Assembly (NCBI GenBank): GCA_002938045.1
Contig: PTLJ01000010.1
Coordinates: forward strand, 1 to 15,624
Direction: 5' to 3'
Length of the DNA: 15,624 bases
Source: Alphaproteobacteria bacterium MarineAlpha3_Bin4
Lineage (GTDB): Bacteria > Pseudomonadota > Alphaproteobacteria > Rhodospirillales > Casp-alpha2
Part shown: positions 6,167 through 13,509 of the stretch, piece by piece
How positions within the stretch are numbered: the first letter of the stretch is position 1
Layout: every line of letters starts with the position of its first letter
The notes under the pieces: model-generated
Database searches by the model: none
What the model saw: the letters and a program-made list of their open reading frames with translations, nothing else
What the model was told of the DNA's origin: nothing
Translations under genes and position numbers: made by a program

Positions 6167-9100
6167 ATGTTCCGCCGGTACTGGCCGCCGGCCTCGAACA
6201 GAGCATCCGTAATCTGCCCGAGCGAGCAAACGCGGACAGCATCCACCAATACCGCGAACACGTTCTCAGCCTCGGTCGCGGCACGTTTTAGCCGCTCGAT
6301 CATTGCCGGCGCCACTTCGGCGTTGCGACTTTGAAAGGCGCGTAACCTGTTGATCTGATTTCGCTTCTCCTCTTCGGACGAACGTTGTAACTTTTTCGGC
6401 GGGTCAACATTGCCGTCAGCGGCGCGGCGGAAAGTATTAACACCAACGATCGGCAGACGACCATCGTGCTTGAACGATTCGTAATGCAACGACTCGTCTT
6501 GTATCTTGCCGCGTTGATACCCGGCCTCCATGGCGCCGAGGACACCGCCTCGCTCACTAATTCTTTCGAACTCCAGCAACACGGCTTCCTCGACCAAGTC
6601 TGTCAATTCGTCGATGATGAACGCGCCCTGGTTCGGGTTCTCGTTCTTAGCCAGGCCCCATTCGCGGTTAATGATCAGTTGAATGGCGATGGCGCGGCGA
6701 AGACTGTCCTCGGTTGGCGTTGTGTAGGCTTCGTCGTGGGCATTGGTATGAAGGCTGTTACAGTTATCGTAGACCGCGATCAGCGCCTGCAGCGTCGTCC
6801 GAATATCATTGAAGTCCATCTCTTGCGCGTGTAAAGACCGACCCGAGGTCTGAATGTGGTATTTTAGCTTCTGGGAGCGCTCGTTCGCGCCGTAGCGGTC
6901 GCGCATAGCGATCGCCCAAATGCGCCGAGCGACGCGCCCCATGACCGTGTATTCGGGATCCATGCCGTTGGAGAAGAAGAACGAAAGATTGGGCGCAAAA
7001 TCATCTATCTTCATGCCACGAGCGATATAAGCCTCGACGAAAGTAAAGCCGTTGGCGAGCGTGAACGCGAGTTGCGATATGGGATTGGCCCCCGCCTCGG
7101 CAATGTGGTAGCCCGAGATGGAGACCGAATAAAAATTATGGACCCGATTGGCAACAAAATACTCTTGGATGTCGGCCATCATCTTGAGCGCGAACTCAGT
7201 TGAGAAGATGCAGGTGTTTTGGCCTTGGTCCTCCTTAAGGATGTCCGCCTGGACCGTACCGCGCACGTTTTCATGCACCCATTTAGAGATCTCGGCCGTC
7301 TCGTCTGCGTTCGGCGGCCGGCCGTTTTCCTGCTCGCACATCGCCAGGCGCTGGTCGAGGGCGGTGTTAAGGAACATAGCCAAGATCGTCGGCGCCGGTC
7401 CGTTGATGGTCATCGACACCGACGTCATCGGGTCACATAGGTCGAACCCGTCATACAATACCTTCATATCGTCGAGGGTGGCGATAGAAACACCGGAATT
7501 ACCCACTTTTCCATAGATATCCGGCCGCTCGTCGGGGTCAAAGCCATAGAGGGTCACCGAGTCGAACGCGGTCGAAAGCCGCTTCGCGTCCGAATGCTTT
7601 GAAAGCAGCTTGAAGCGTTCGTTGGTGCAGGCCGCATCACCCTCGCCAGCAAACATCCGGGTCGAATCCTCGCTTTCGCGCTTGAACGGGAACACACCAG
7701 CCGTATAAGGAAACTTTCCGGGCAGGTTCTCCTTCAACAACCATTTCAAGAGTTCGCCCTCATCCTCGTATTTCGGAATAGCCACCCGCGGGATGAGGTT
7801 GCCCGACAGCGTTTTACATGTGAGGCTGGTTCGGTATTCCCTGTCCTGGACGCTAACGACGTACTCGTCGCCAGCGTATGTCTCGCGGATTGTCGGCCAT
7901 TCCGCCAACAACTCTTTAGAACACGGGTCGAGCGCGGCCTCGCGATCCACGATGAGATCATCCAGCGTTGCAATTTCTGCGCCCTTCTCTCCGAGCATCC
8001 GGCGACTTTCGCGCAGTTGTTGGCGTTCCCGTGCGACCCGAAACTGGGTCGCAGCGTTGGCATGGTAGGCGCGGACGCAGACACTGATGTCAGCGAGGTA
8101 ACGCTGGCACTCGGGCGGCACGATGGCCGCCCTTAGCTCCGAGGTACGCGTCTTGACCGGCGCAATCGCACAGGGCCAATTGCACAATCCCCTTTTCTCA
8201 AATTGTTTTAAGAGTTCCTGATATATAGCTGTAACGCCAAGATCGGAAAATCGAGACGCGATGGCGCCGAAAACCGGCATCTGTTCCAGGTCCTGGCCGA
8301 AAGCCTCCTGGTTGCGCTGCACCTGCTTACGGACGTCACGGAGCGCGTCGAGAGCGCCACGGCGGTCCATCTTGTTAATAGCGACGACGTCCGCGAAGTC
8401 CAGCATATCAATTTTTTCGAGCTGGCTCGCGGCACCGAACTCTGGCGTCATCACGTAGAGCGCGACATCAACCTGCGGCACGATGGCCGCGTCGCCCTGC
8501 CCGATGCCTGGCGTTTCGACGATAATCAAGTCATAACCCGCGGCCTTGCAGGCGACGACGATGTCGGATATTGCGGGCGGGACCTCGGACTCGCTTCCTC
8601 GCGTCGCCAGCGACCGCATAAAGATGTTTGGCGACGAGATGGCATTCATACGAATTCGATCGCCGAGCAAGGCGCCACCTGTCTTGCGCCGCGATGGGTC
8701 GATGGCGATGACGGCGATGCGCGGCTCGTCAGAATAGAGTCGGAACCGGCGGATCAGTTCGTCGGTCAAGGAAGACTTTCCTGCGCCACCGGTTCCGGTA
8801 ATTCCCAACACCGGTACGGCAGCACGTTGCTCAGCGCAATTCTTAACCGCCCTTAGGTGCTGGTTGGCCAAGCGGCCTTGCTCAAGGGCCGTAATGACCC
8901 GCGCAAGGTCCGTAGTCTGGCCCGAAAACAGGCCATCCATTTGTTCCAGCGTTTCGGCCGCAAGGTCGCGGTCGGCGAGCTTGATCATCTCGTAGATCAT
9001 GCCGTTGAGGCCCATGCGCTGGCCGTCTGCGGGAGAAAAGATGCGGGCTACGCCGTACGCATGCAGGTCTTCAATTTCATCGCTGACGATGACCCCACCA

Positions 9101-9441
9101 CCGCCGCCGAATACTCTGATCTCCGGGCGTCCACGGTCGCGCAGCATATCGATCATGTATTTGAAGTACTCGACGTGACCGCCCTGGTAGGAACTGACAG
9201 CGAGTGCATTGGCGTCTTCTTCGATGGCCGCCTTCACTACTTCTTCGACCGAGCGGTCGTGTCCCAAGTGGATTACCTCCGCACCCGATGACTGGAGGAT
9301 GCGGCGCATGATGTTGATAGTAGCGTCGTGGCCGTCAAATAGGCTCGTCGCGGTCACGAAGCGAGCCGGGTACTTCGCCTGGTATTCCTTGGTTTTACTG
9401 TCCTTGACTGAAATACCGTCGTCGGGCACCGATCTCTCCAT
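6163..9441 (-). CDS. icmF: fused isobutyryl-CoA mutase IcmF (B12-binding domain, MeaB-like GTPase, mutase)
   Basis: IcmF is an adenosylcobalamin-dependent mutase interconverting isobutyryl-CoA and n-butyryl-CoA (some also act on isovaleryl/pivalyl-CoA), with its G-protein chaperone in the same chain. At 1092 aa the length equals known IcmF. Domain order: B12-binding (about 25-155) with SLFDGHDA (34-40, His38 as lower cobalt ligand) and VFGGGGGVI; MeaB-like GTPase (about 205-420) with P-loop GITGTGGAGKSS (213-224) and NKMD (356-359); linker; TIM-barrel mutase (about 540-1090). Mutase specificity residues are of the isobutyryl type: Phe584 in AGVFPFKR, where methylmalonyl-CoA mutases have Tyr, and Gln741 in EDQGQNT, where they have Arg. 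The ATG at 9441 fits family N-termini. The frame stays open to 9651, but the extra 70 codons cross an inverted repeat and look non-coding. Many annotations would call it methylmalonyl-CoA mutase. Confidence 0.93.
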   Translation of the reverse strand: MERSVPDDGISVKDSKTKEYQAKYPARFVTATSLFDGHDATINIMRRILQSSGAEVIHLGHDRSVEEVVKAAIEEDANALAVSSYQGGHVEYFKYMIDMLRDRGRPEIRVFGGGGGVIVSDEIEDLHAYGVARIFSPADGQRMGLNGMIYEMIKLADRDLAAETLEQMDGLFSGQTTDLARVITALEQGRLANQHLRAVKNCAEQRAAVPVLGITGTGGAGKSSLTDELIRRFRLYSDEPRIAVIAIDPSRRKTGGALLGDRIRMNAISSPNIFMRSLATRGSESEVPPAISDIVVACKAAGYDLIIVETPGIGQGDAAIVPQVDVALYVMTPEFGAASQLEKIDMLDFADVVAINKMDRRGALDALRDVRKQVQRNQEAFGQDLEQMPVFGAIASRFSDLGVTAIYQELLKQFEKRGLCNWPCAIAPVKTRTSELRAAIVPPECQRYLADISVCVRAYHANAATQFRVARERQQLRESRRMLGEKGAEIATLDDLIVDREAALDPCSKELLAEWPTIRETYAGDEYVVSVQDREYRTSLTCKTLSGNLIPRVAIPKYEDEGELLKWLLKENLPGKFPYTAGVFPFKRESEDSTRMFAGEGDAACTNERFKLLSKHSDAKRLSTAFDSVTLYGFDPDERPDIYGKVGNSGVSIATLDDMKVLYDGFDLCDPMTSVSMTINGPAPTILAMFLNTALDQRLAMCEQENGRPPNADETAEISKWVHENVRGTVQADILKEDQGQNTCIFSTEFALKMMADIQEYFVANRVHNFYSVSISGYHIAEAGANPISQLAFTLANGFTFVEAYIARGMKIDDFAPNLSFFFSNGMDPEYTVMGRVARRIWAIAMRDRYGANERSQKLKYHIQTSGRSLHAQEMDFNDIRTTLQALIAVYDNCNSLHTNAHDEAYTTPTEDSLRRAIAIQLIINREWGLAKNENPNQGAFIIDELTDLVEEAVLLEFERISERGGVLGAMEAGYQRGKIQDESLHYESFKHDGRLPIVGVNTFRRAADGNVDPPKKLQRSSEEEKRNQINRLRAFQSRNAEVAPAMIERLKRAATEAENVFAVLVDAVRVCSLGQITDALFEAGGQYRRNM

Positions 9442-9505
9442 TGCGCGGACGATAGGACGCGGAGAAGGCAATGATACAACCGTTGCCGCCTGCAATCGAC
9501 CACCG

Positions 9506-9579
9506 CAGACTTTAACTGGAAAATAAACTAGTTTCCGTTTACGTAAACGTAAGATAGTTAATATTTCCAGTAAAGTCTG
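9506..9579. repeat. 74-bp inverted repeat in the icmF/hemB divergent intergenic region
   Basis: Two 37-nt arms face each other with no loop. The left arm begins CAGACTTTAACTGGAAAATA; the reverse complement of the right arm begins CAGACTTTACTGGAAATATT. With a single 1-nt indel in each direction nearly all positions match across AACTA and on to the shared central half-site CGTTTAC. The centre is the 14-bp palindrome at 9536-9549. There are no flanking target-site duplications and no T-runs, so neither a simple transposon remnant nor a rho-independent terminator is favoured. Its position between divergent genes suggests a symmetric regulatory element. Confidence 0.85.
9536..9549. promoter_or_regulatory. 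14-bp palindrome, candidate operator (LiuR-like MerR-family site)
   Basis: CGTTTACGTAAACG is a perfect palindrome at the exact centre of the larger inverted repeat, extended on plus to TTTACGTAAACGTAAG. As I recall it, the MerR-family regulator LiuR of branched-chain amino acid catabolism binds sites of the form TTTACGTwAACGTAAA. A site here would make sense for icmF, whose substrate isobutyryl-CoA comes from valine. The regulator is not in this window. Confidence 0.45.
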
Positions 9580-9629
9580 AAATTGCCCATCGTGACGCAC
9601 GCTAATTCCAGTCCTAACAGTGCTAACGG

Positions 9630-9658
9630 TTGACAAAGTCAGCCCGTGCATGATCTTT
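9630..9658 (+). promoter_or_regulatory. weak candidate promoter for hemB
   Basis: A perfect -35 hexamer TTGACA (9630-9635) lies about 80 nt upstream of the hemB GTG. The best -10 at suitable spacing is only GATCTT, 16 nt downstream (3 of 6 matches). Treat as tentative. Confidence 0.3.
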
Positions 9659-9713
9659 GGGCGAAAACAATGCGACGATCAGCCCGCGATGGCGTTGAAC
9701 GGCTCTTAAACAG

Positions 9714-10727
9714 GTGAAACACTCCTCCAAACAAGCGTATGGTGCGTATCCCCGAACGCGAATGCGGCGCAACCGGTCCCAGGTTTGGCTGCGGGACTTG
9801 GTGGCCGAAAACCGACTCGCTGTCGAAGATCTAATCTGGCCCGTCTTCGTCATCGCTGGCGACGATGAACGCCAGCCCGTGCTGTCGATGCCTGGTGTCG
9901 AGCGGGTCTCTGTCGACCAATTGGCGACCGACGTTGCCATCGCCGCGGAGTTGGGGATCCTAGCCGTCACTTTGTTCCCGTATACGGAATCCAACATTAA
10001 GACACCCGACGCACGCGAGGCTTACAACCCCGATAACCTTGTTTGCCAGGCCGTGCGTGCGGTCAAGGAGGCCCACCCCGGCGTCGGTGTGATCTGTGAC
10101 GTAGCGCTTGATCCCTACAACAGTGACGGTCACGACGGGCTGGTCCGTGATGGGCGCATACTCAACGACGAAACCATCGAGGTCCTGTGCCGCCAAGCCT
10201 TGGTTCAGGCGGCGGCCGGCTGCGATGTGATTGCGCCATCGGATATGATGGACGGTCGGGTCGGCGCCATCCGCGACGCGTTGGACACTGAGGGCTACCA
10301 AGACGTATCAATCATGTCCTACGCGGCTAAATACGCTTCTGCATTCTACGGGCCGTTCCGTGACGCGGTCGGTTCCGGTGGCGTGCTTAAGGGCGACAAG
10401 AAGACTTACCAAATGGACCCCGCAAATAGCGACGAGGCGCTGCGCGAGGTGGGGCTCGATATCGAAGAAGGCGCCGATATGGTGATGGTCAAGCCCGGAC
10501 TTCTCTATTTAGACGTACTACGCCGCGTGAAGGAGACCTTCGACCTGCCCACCTTTGCCTATAACGTCAGTGGCGAGTACGCCATGCTCAAGGCTGCGGC
10601 GGCGAATGATTGGCTGGACTATGACAGGGTGATGATCGAGGCGCTTACCGCGTTCAAGCGCGCCGGAGCGAATGGGATCCTGACCTACGCCGCGGTCGAG
10701 GCCGCGCGCCTCCTCAAAGGGGAATAA
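9714..10727 (+). CDS. hemB: porphobilinogen synthase (delta-aminolevulinic acid dehydratase)
   Basis: HemB condenses two 5-aminolevulinate molecules to porphobilinogen, the first common step of heme, siroheme and cobalamin synthesis. The 337-aa product shows TRMRRNRSQVWLRDLV near the N-terminus, LFPYTESNIKT, and DVALDPYNSDGHDG (129-142). In the last motif the zinc-binding cysteines of other HemB types are replaced by Asp-rich residues, indicating the magnesium/potassium-dependent class. Catalytic lysines are K206 (SYAAKYASAFYGPFRD) and K260 (MVKPG). The GTG at 9714 is used because family members extend upstream of RMRRNR; the first ATG is at 9762, which would cut into that region. No clear Shine-Dalgarno is seen. 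It is divergent from icmF, and the B12 cofactor of IcmF derives from the same tetrapyrrole pathway. Confidence 0.95.
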   Translation: MKHSSKQAYGAYPRTRMRRNRSQVWLRDLVAENRLAVEDLIWPVFVIAGDDERQPVLSMPGVERVSVDQLATDVAIAAELGILAVTLFPYTESNIKTPDAREAYNPDNLVCQAVRAVKEAHPGVGVICDVALDPYNSDGHDGLVRDGRILNDETIEVLCRQALVQAAAGCDVIAPSDMMDGRVGAIRDALDTEGYQDVSIMSYAAKYASAFYGPFRDAVGSGGVLKGDKKTYQMDPANSDEALREVGLDIEEGADMVMVKPGLLYLDVLRRVKETFDLPTFAYNVSGEYAMLKAAAANDWLDYDRVMIEALTAFKRAGANGILTYAAVEAARLLKGE

Positions 10728-10748
10728 CCCCGTCTGCTCGGCAGGTAG

Positions 10749-11000
10749 ATTGAGAACGCCCTCAACGTCAAGGCCTATCCATTCAGCCATATCCAGAGGA
10801 CTAGCTTCCGGGCGATCTACGATCTCGCCATTTTGTATCGCTCGCGATTCATCATCGCTACGGACCAGTCGGAGAACCCGTTATCTAAACACTACAGCGA
10901 CTTGTCCGAAAGGCGGCTGGATTGGCATTACCGCAGGTTCGACTTCTCCCCCGCCGCCCTCGTCGAGCGGTCCGACGGCCGTCTAACGTTGCAACCGCGA
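10749..11000 (+). pseudogene. C-terminal remnant of a penicillin acylase (penicillin amidase) family gene
   Basis: An open frame without a fitting start reads FSHIQRTSFRAIYDLAIL, then YRSRFIIATDQSENPLSKHY, then SDLSERRLDWHYRRFDF and GRLTLQP. This resembles the extreme C-terminus of periplasmic penicillin acylase-type N-terminal nucleophile hydrolases (family: SxRAIYDL, DRSRFIxxTGQSGNPLSxHYxDL, W). Only the last 80 or so of some 750-800 residues remain; the signal peptide, alpha chain and catalytic Ser are missing, because hemB lies immediately upstream. The frame runs on without stop past the natural end to 11132, overlapping ilvA. It fills most of the 359-nt gap between hemB and ilvA. Confidence 0.65.
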
Positions 11001-11086
11001 GACTGGAAATCAGGTGGAAGATTGAATTTTCCGGTTCAGCGTGTTGAAAATGCGGGTGCCCTGGCAATTCTGGGGGAGAGGTCGCC

Positions 11087-12319
11087 ATGTCCATTACCAT
11101 CGACAATATCCGGTCGGCCGCTGATGCGTTAGCGGGTCAAGTCCTTCGTACGCCGAGCATCGATTCCCGCGTGTTGTCGGATCTTTGCGGCACCGAGATC
11201 GTCTTGAAACTCGAAAACATGCAGATCACAGGCTCGTTCAAACCGCGCGGCGCATATATGAAATTGACGTCGCTCAGCGACGACGAGCGCACAGCCGGGG
11301 TGGTTGCGGCGTCGGCGGGGAACCATGCGCAAGGGGTTGCCTATCACGCCCATCGCCTTGGCATCCCCGCTACCGTCTACATGCCGGAGGCAACCCCATT
11401 CACAAAAATTGCCCGCACGGAATCGCTGGGCGCCCACGTCGAACTGTGCGGCAAAACCCTGGCCGAAGCACGGCAATTCGCGATGGAAATAGTCGAACGC
11501 AAGGACATGATATTCGTACACCCCTATGACGACGAACTGGTCGTAACCGGTCAGGGCACTGTCGGACTCGAGTTGTTGAGCGATGTTCCAGACCTAGACG
11601 CCATGGTCGTGCCTATCGGTGGGGGCGGGGTGATAGCTGGTTCGGCAATCGCCGCCAAGGCGCTGGTACCCGATATCGATATCATCGGTGTCGAGGCTTC
11701 CGCGTTTCCCTCCATGTCGCAAGCCCTGAAGGGAGAGAAGCTTGAAAGTGGTGGTGGTGCCACCATCGCCGACGGCATCGCCGTCAAGGAGCCGGGCACC
11801 GTCACCCGACCTATCATCGAGGAGTTGATCTCCGACATCTTAATCGTCGATGAAACGGCCCTTGAGAATGCGGTGCAGGTATTCATTGAGCGCCAAAGGC
11901 TGGTCGTAGAAGGCGCCGGTGCGGCGGGGCTTGCAGCGGTTCTCGACAACCCGGAGCGCTTTAAGGGCATGAAAACTGGAATCATCGTCACCGGCGGCAA
12001 CATCGATTCTCGCATTTTATCGTCGATCCTGATGCGCGGACTGGTCCGCGAAGGGCGGCTGGTGCGACTCCGCGTCCATATCACCGACGCCCCGGGCGTG
12101 TTGTCGACGGTCGCCGGTCTGATCGGCGCCTGCGGCGGCAACATTATCGAGGTCTACCATCAGCGCCTATTCCGCGACGTGCCGGTCAAGGAGGCGGACG
12201 TCGACGTGGTCGTCGAGACCCTCGATGTGGAGCACGTGCGTGAAATCACGGAAAAACTGACCCAGGCCGGCTTCGGTGTCCGATTGCTGGGCGATACTTC
12301 GTTAAATACGGAACACTGA
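11087..12319 (+). CDS. ilvA: threonine ammonia-lyase (threonine dehydratase) with C-terminal ACT domain
   Basis: This PLP enzyme deaminates threonine to 2-oxobutyrate and ammonia, feeding isoleucine synthesis or catabolism to propionyl-CoA. The 410-aa product belongs to the shorter TdcB-like type with one ACT domain. It has the PLP lysine K52 in TGSFKPRGA, ASAGNHAQGVAYHA, the phosphate-binding glycine loop PIGGGGVIAGSA, VEGAGAAGLAA and VTGGNID. The ACT domain begins near residue 330 (VRLRVHITDAPGVLSTVAGL). The ATG at 11087 has a strong ribosome binding site, GGGGGAGAGG. It may be co-transcribed with hemB or have its own promoter in the remnant region. Its 3' end lies 9 nt from that of the opposite methyltransferase, with no terminator between them. 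ilvA and tdcB cannot be separated with certainty from sequence alone. Confidence 0.92.
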   Translation: MSITIDNIRSAADALAGQVLRTPSIDSRVLSDLCGTEIVLKLENMQITGSFKPRGAYMKLTSLSDDERTAGVVAASAGNHAQGVAYHAHRLGIPATVYMPEATPFTKIARTESLGAHVELCGKTLAEARQFAMEIVERKDMIFVHPYDDELVVTGQGTVGLELLSDVPDLDAMVVPIGGGGVIAGSAIAAKALVPDIDIIGVEASAFPSMSQALKGEKLESGGGATIADGIAVKEPGTVTRPIIEELISDILIVDETALENAVQVFIERQRLVVEGAGAAGLAAVLDNPERFKGMKTGIIVTGGNIDSRILSSILMRGLVREGRLVRLRVHITDAPGVLSTVAGLIGACGGNIIEVYHQRLFRDVPVKEADVDVVVETLDVEHVREITEKLTQAGFGVRLLGDTSLNTEH

Positions 12320-12328
12320 TCCCAATTT

Positions 12329-13078
12329 TCACATACGCCACACGAAGAGTTCAGTCTCGCGCGCATCATCGATCCGAATTACCTCGTCCGCAGGCACGCC
12401 GGGAACGGCGAATGAATTGCTGACGAATATGCTCCCGGGCCGCATCTCGGCCTCTGCCTTTTCGTAGAGAGCAGCCATCGGCGCCGGTGACAGGAAGCAG
12501 TAGACGACTTGATAGGGTGAGAAATCTACCCGCCAGAAATTGCCGTATCGGACATTCGCCGGACTGCCAACCAATCTGAGCTTGGTGATTAGAAACGGCA
12601 GCGGTGCCGATTCAATACCATCGAATTGCATGTCGGGGCGCCGATCAGCAAGAAAGATTAAGGTGCCACCCAAACCGCTTCCGACGTCGATGAAGTTCCC
12701 GCCATTTGTCTCTGGCAACAATTCGGCGAGGGTTTTCCAAGTATGGTAGTTGGTCAAATAGAGCGGAATACGCTCGCCACCGGCATTCCAAAACACCAGT
12801 AGTAATAAGGCAAATACCGCAAGATAGAGCCAAGATGGCAGCGCCAGGAGCATGGCGGCGGCCAACGCCGCGGGCAGAACCAACTGGACCGGCACCCACC
12901 ATGGGGCGAGCCCGAATCGGGGCCCAAGCGCCGCCGCTATTGCTCCTTGACCGGCGACGATGACTGGCAAGGGCACCGAAATCCCGGTTTGGCCGACTAT
13001 CCAGGCCAAGCCGAATGCCAGAGTGGCGGCGATAGCCTGGTTAGCGAGCGCGATCAGAATCGGCGGTCGCGTGTTCAC
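12329..13078 (-). CDS. membrane-anchored class I SAM-dependent methyltransferase
   Basis: The 249-aa product has two parts. Residues 1-100 hold about four hydrophobic segments (around 8-30, 36-54, 62-80 and 83-97). The C-terminal part is a Rossmann-fold methyltransferase with motif I at FIDVGSGLGGTLIFLA (about 128-143), an acidic residue ending the second strand (FDGIESAPL), and VVYCFLSPAPMAALYEKAE as motif IV/post-IV. The substrate is unknown; membrane anchoring suggests a lipid, quinone or membrane protein. The GTG at 13078 is the only reasonable start because an in-frame TGA lies 9 nt upstream. It begins 6 nt after a short unrecognised ORF, suggesting an operon reading away from motAB. It converges with ilvA. 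Confidence 0.8.
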   Translation of the reverse strand: MNTRPPILIALANQAIAATLAFGLAWIVGQTGISVPLPVIVAGQGAIAAALGPRFGLAPWWVPVQLVLPAALAAAMLLALPSWLYLAVFALLLLVFWNAGGERIPLYLTNYHTWKTLAELLPETNGGNFIDVGSGLGGTLIFLADRRPDMQFDGIESAPLPFLITKLRLVGSPANVRYGNFWRVDFSPYQVVYCFLSPAPMAALYEKAEAEMRPGSIFVSNSFAVPGVPADEVIRIDDARETELFVWRM

Positions 13079-13084
13079 GGACGC

Positions 13085-13288
13085 TCACATTGAACTGTCG
13101 ATGAAATGGTTTCCGCCCGAGGGTACCGCGAGTTGGACGAGAGGCAGTGACAGTCCAAAGGACAGCAACCTAGACGCGTTGACATCAACACCAATAGGCG
13201 TGTGATCGTCGACGATAACCCCTAAAACGGCACGGCTTGTCGTGAATTGGCATAAGGGCTTGCGAACCTTGATGGAATCAAATGTCAT
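13085..13288 (-). CDS. unrecognised small ORF (67 aa), possible operon partner of the methyltransferase
   Basis: The frame runs from an ATG at 13288 to a TGA at 13085, only 6 nt before the methyltransferase GTG. The protein has a hydrophobic, mixed beta/helix middle (SRAVLGVIVDDHTPIGVDV, LLSFGLSLPLVQLAV) and no motif I know. It overlaps the end of the next ORF upstream by 11 nt (ATGACATTTGA). Codon choice looks gene-like, but the length is short enough for chance. It may be a real small gene, the second half of a frameshifted gene, or noise. Confidence 0.35.
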   Translation of the reverse strand: MTFDSIKVRKPLCQFTTSRAVLGVIVDDHTPIGVDVNASRLLSFGLSLPLVQLAVPSGGNHFIDSSM

Positions 13289-13397
13289 TATAAATAGTCC
13301 CTAATACATCCATCGCCTCAATTTGCTCTTTGATCCATTCGGTTCGGTGTGCAATCAATTTATAGATATTCTCAAAGGATGGGTTAAGTATAGCCAT
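13278..13397 (-). CDS. unrecognised small ORF (39 aa), maybe 5' part of a broken gene
   Basis: From the ATG at 13397 the product is 39 aa (MAILNPSFENIYKLIAHRTE then WIKEQIEAMDVLGTIYNDI), largely amphipathic helix. The frame is open further upstream to 13523, where it would overlap the motA start by 14 nt on the opposite strand; that extension would leave no room for a motA promoter, so I prefer the shorter form. It overlaps the following ORF by 11 nt in another frame, so the two may be fragments of one gene separated by a frameshift. Not recognised. Confidence 0.25.
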   Translation of the reverse strand: MAILNPSFENIYKLIAHRTEWIKEQIEAMDVLGTIYNDI

Positions 13398-13509
13398 TGA
13401 ATTGCCTGCCTGCGGTAAGGTAAACAGGGTGCCAATCGATGCAGGTAACGTTGCGTAGGCAGCGTAGTTGGTTGAATAGAGGCCCCTCTTAAATGGGCTA
13501 GAGGCCTGA
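13398..13509. other. motA upstream region, no confident promoter
   Basis: This stretch should hold the motA promoter and perhaps the promoter of the opposite small ORFs. I looked for sigma28-like (TAAA-N15-GCCGATAA) and sigma54-like (GG-N10-GC) patterns and found none convincing. Confidence 0.4.

Noticed and set aside
9442..9651. N-terminal extension of icmF by 70 codons
   Set aside because: The extension crosses the 74-bp inverted repeat, has no family similarity, and known IcmF proteins begin shortly before the RFVTATSLFDGHDA segment; the ATG at 9441 gives the expected length.
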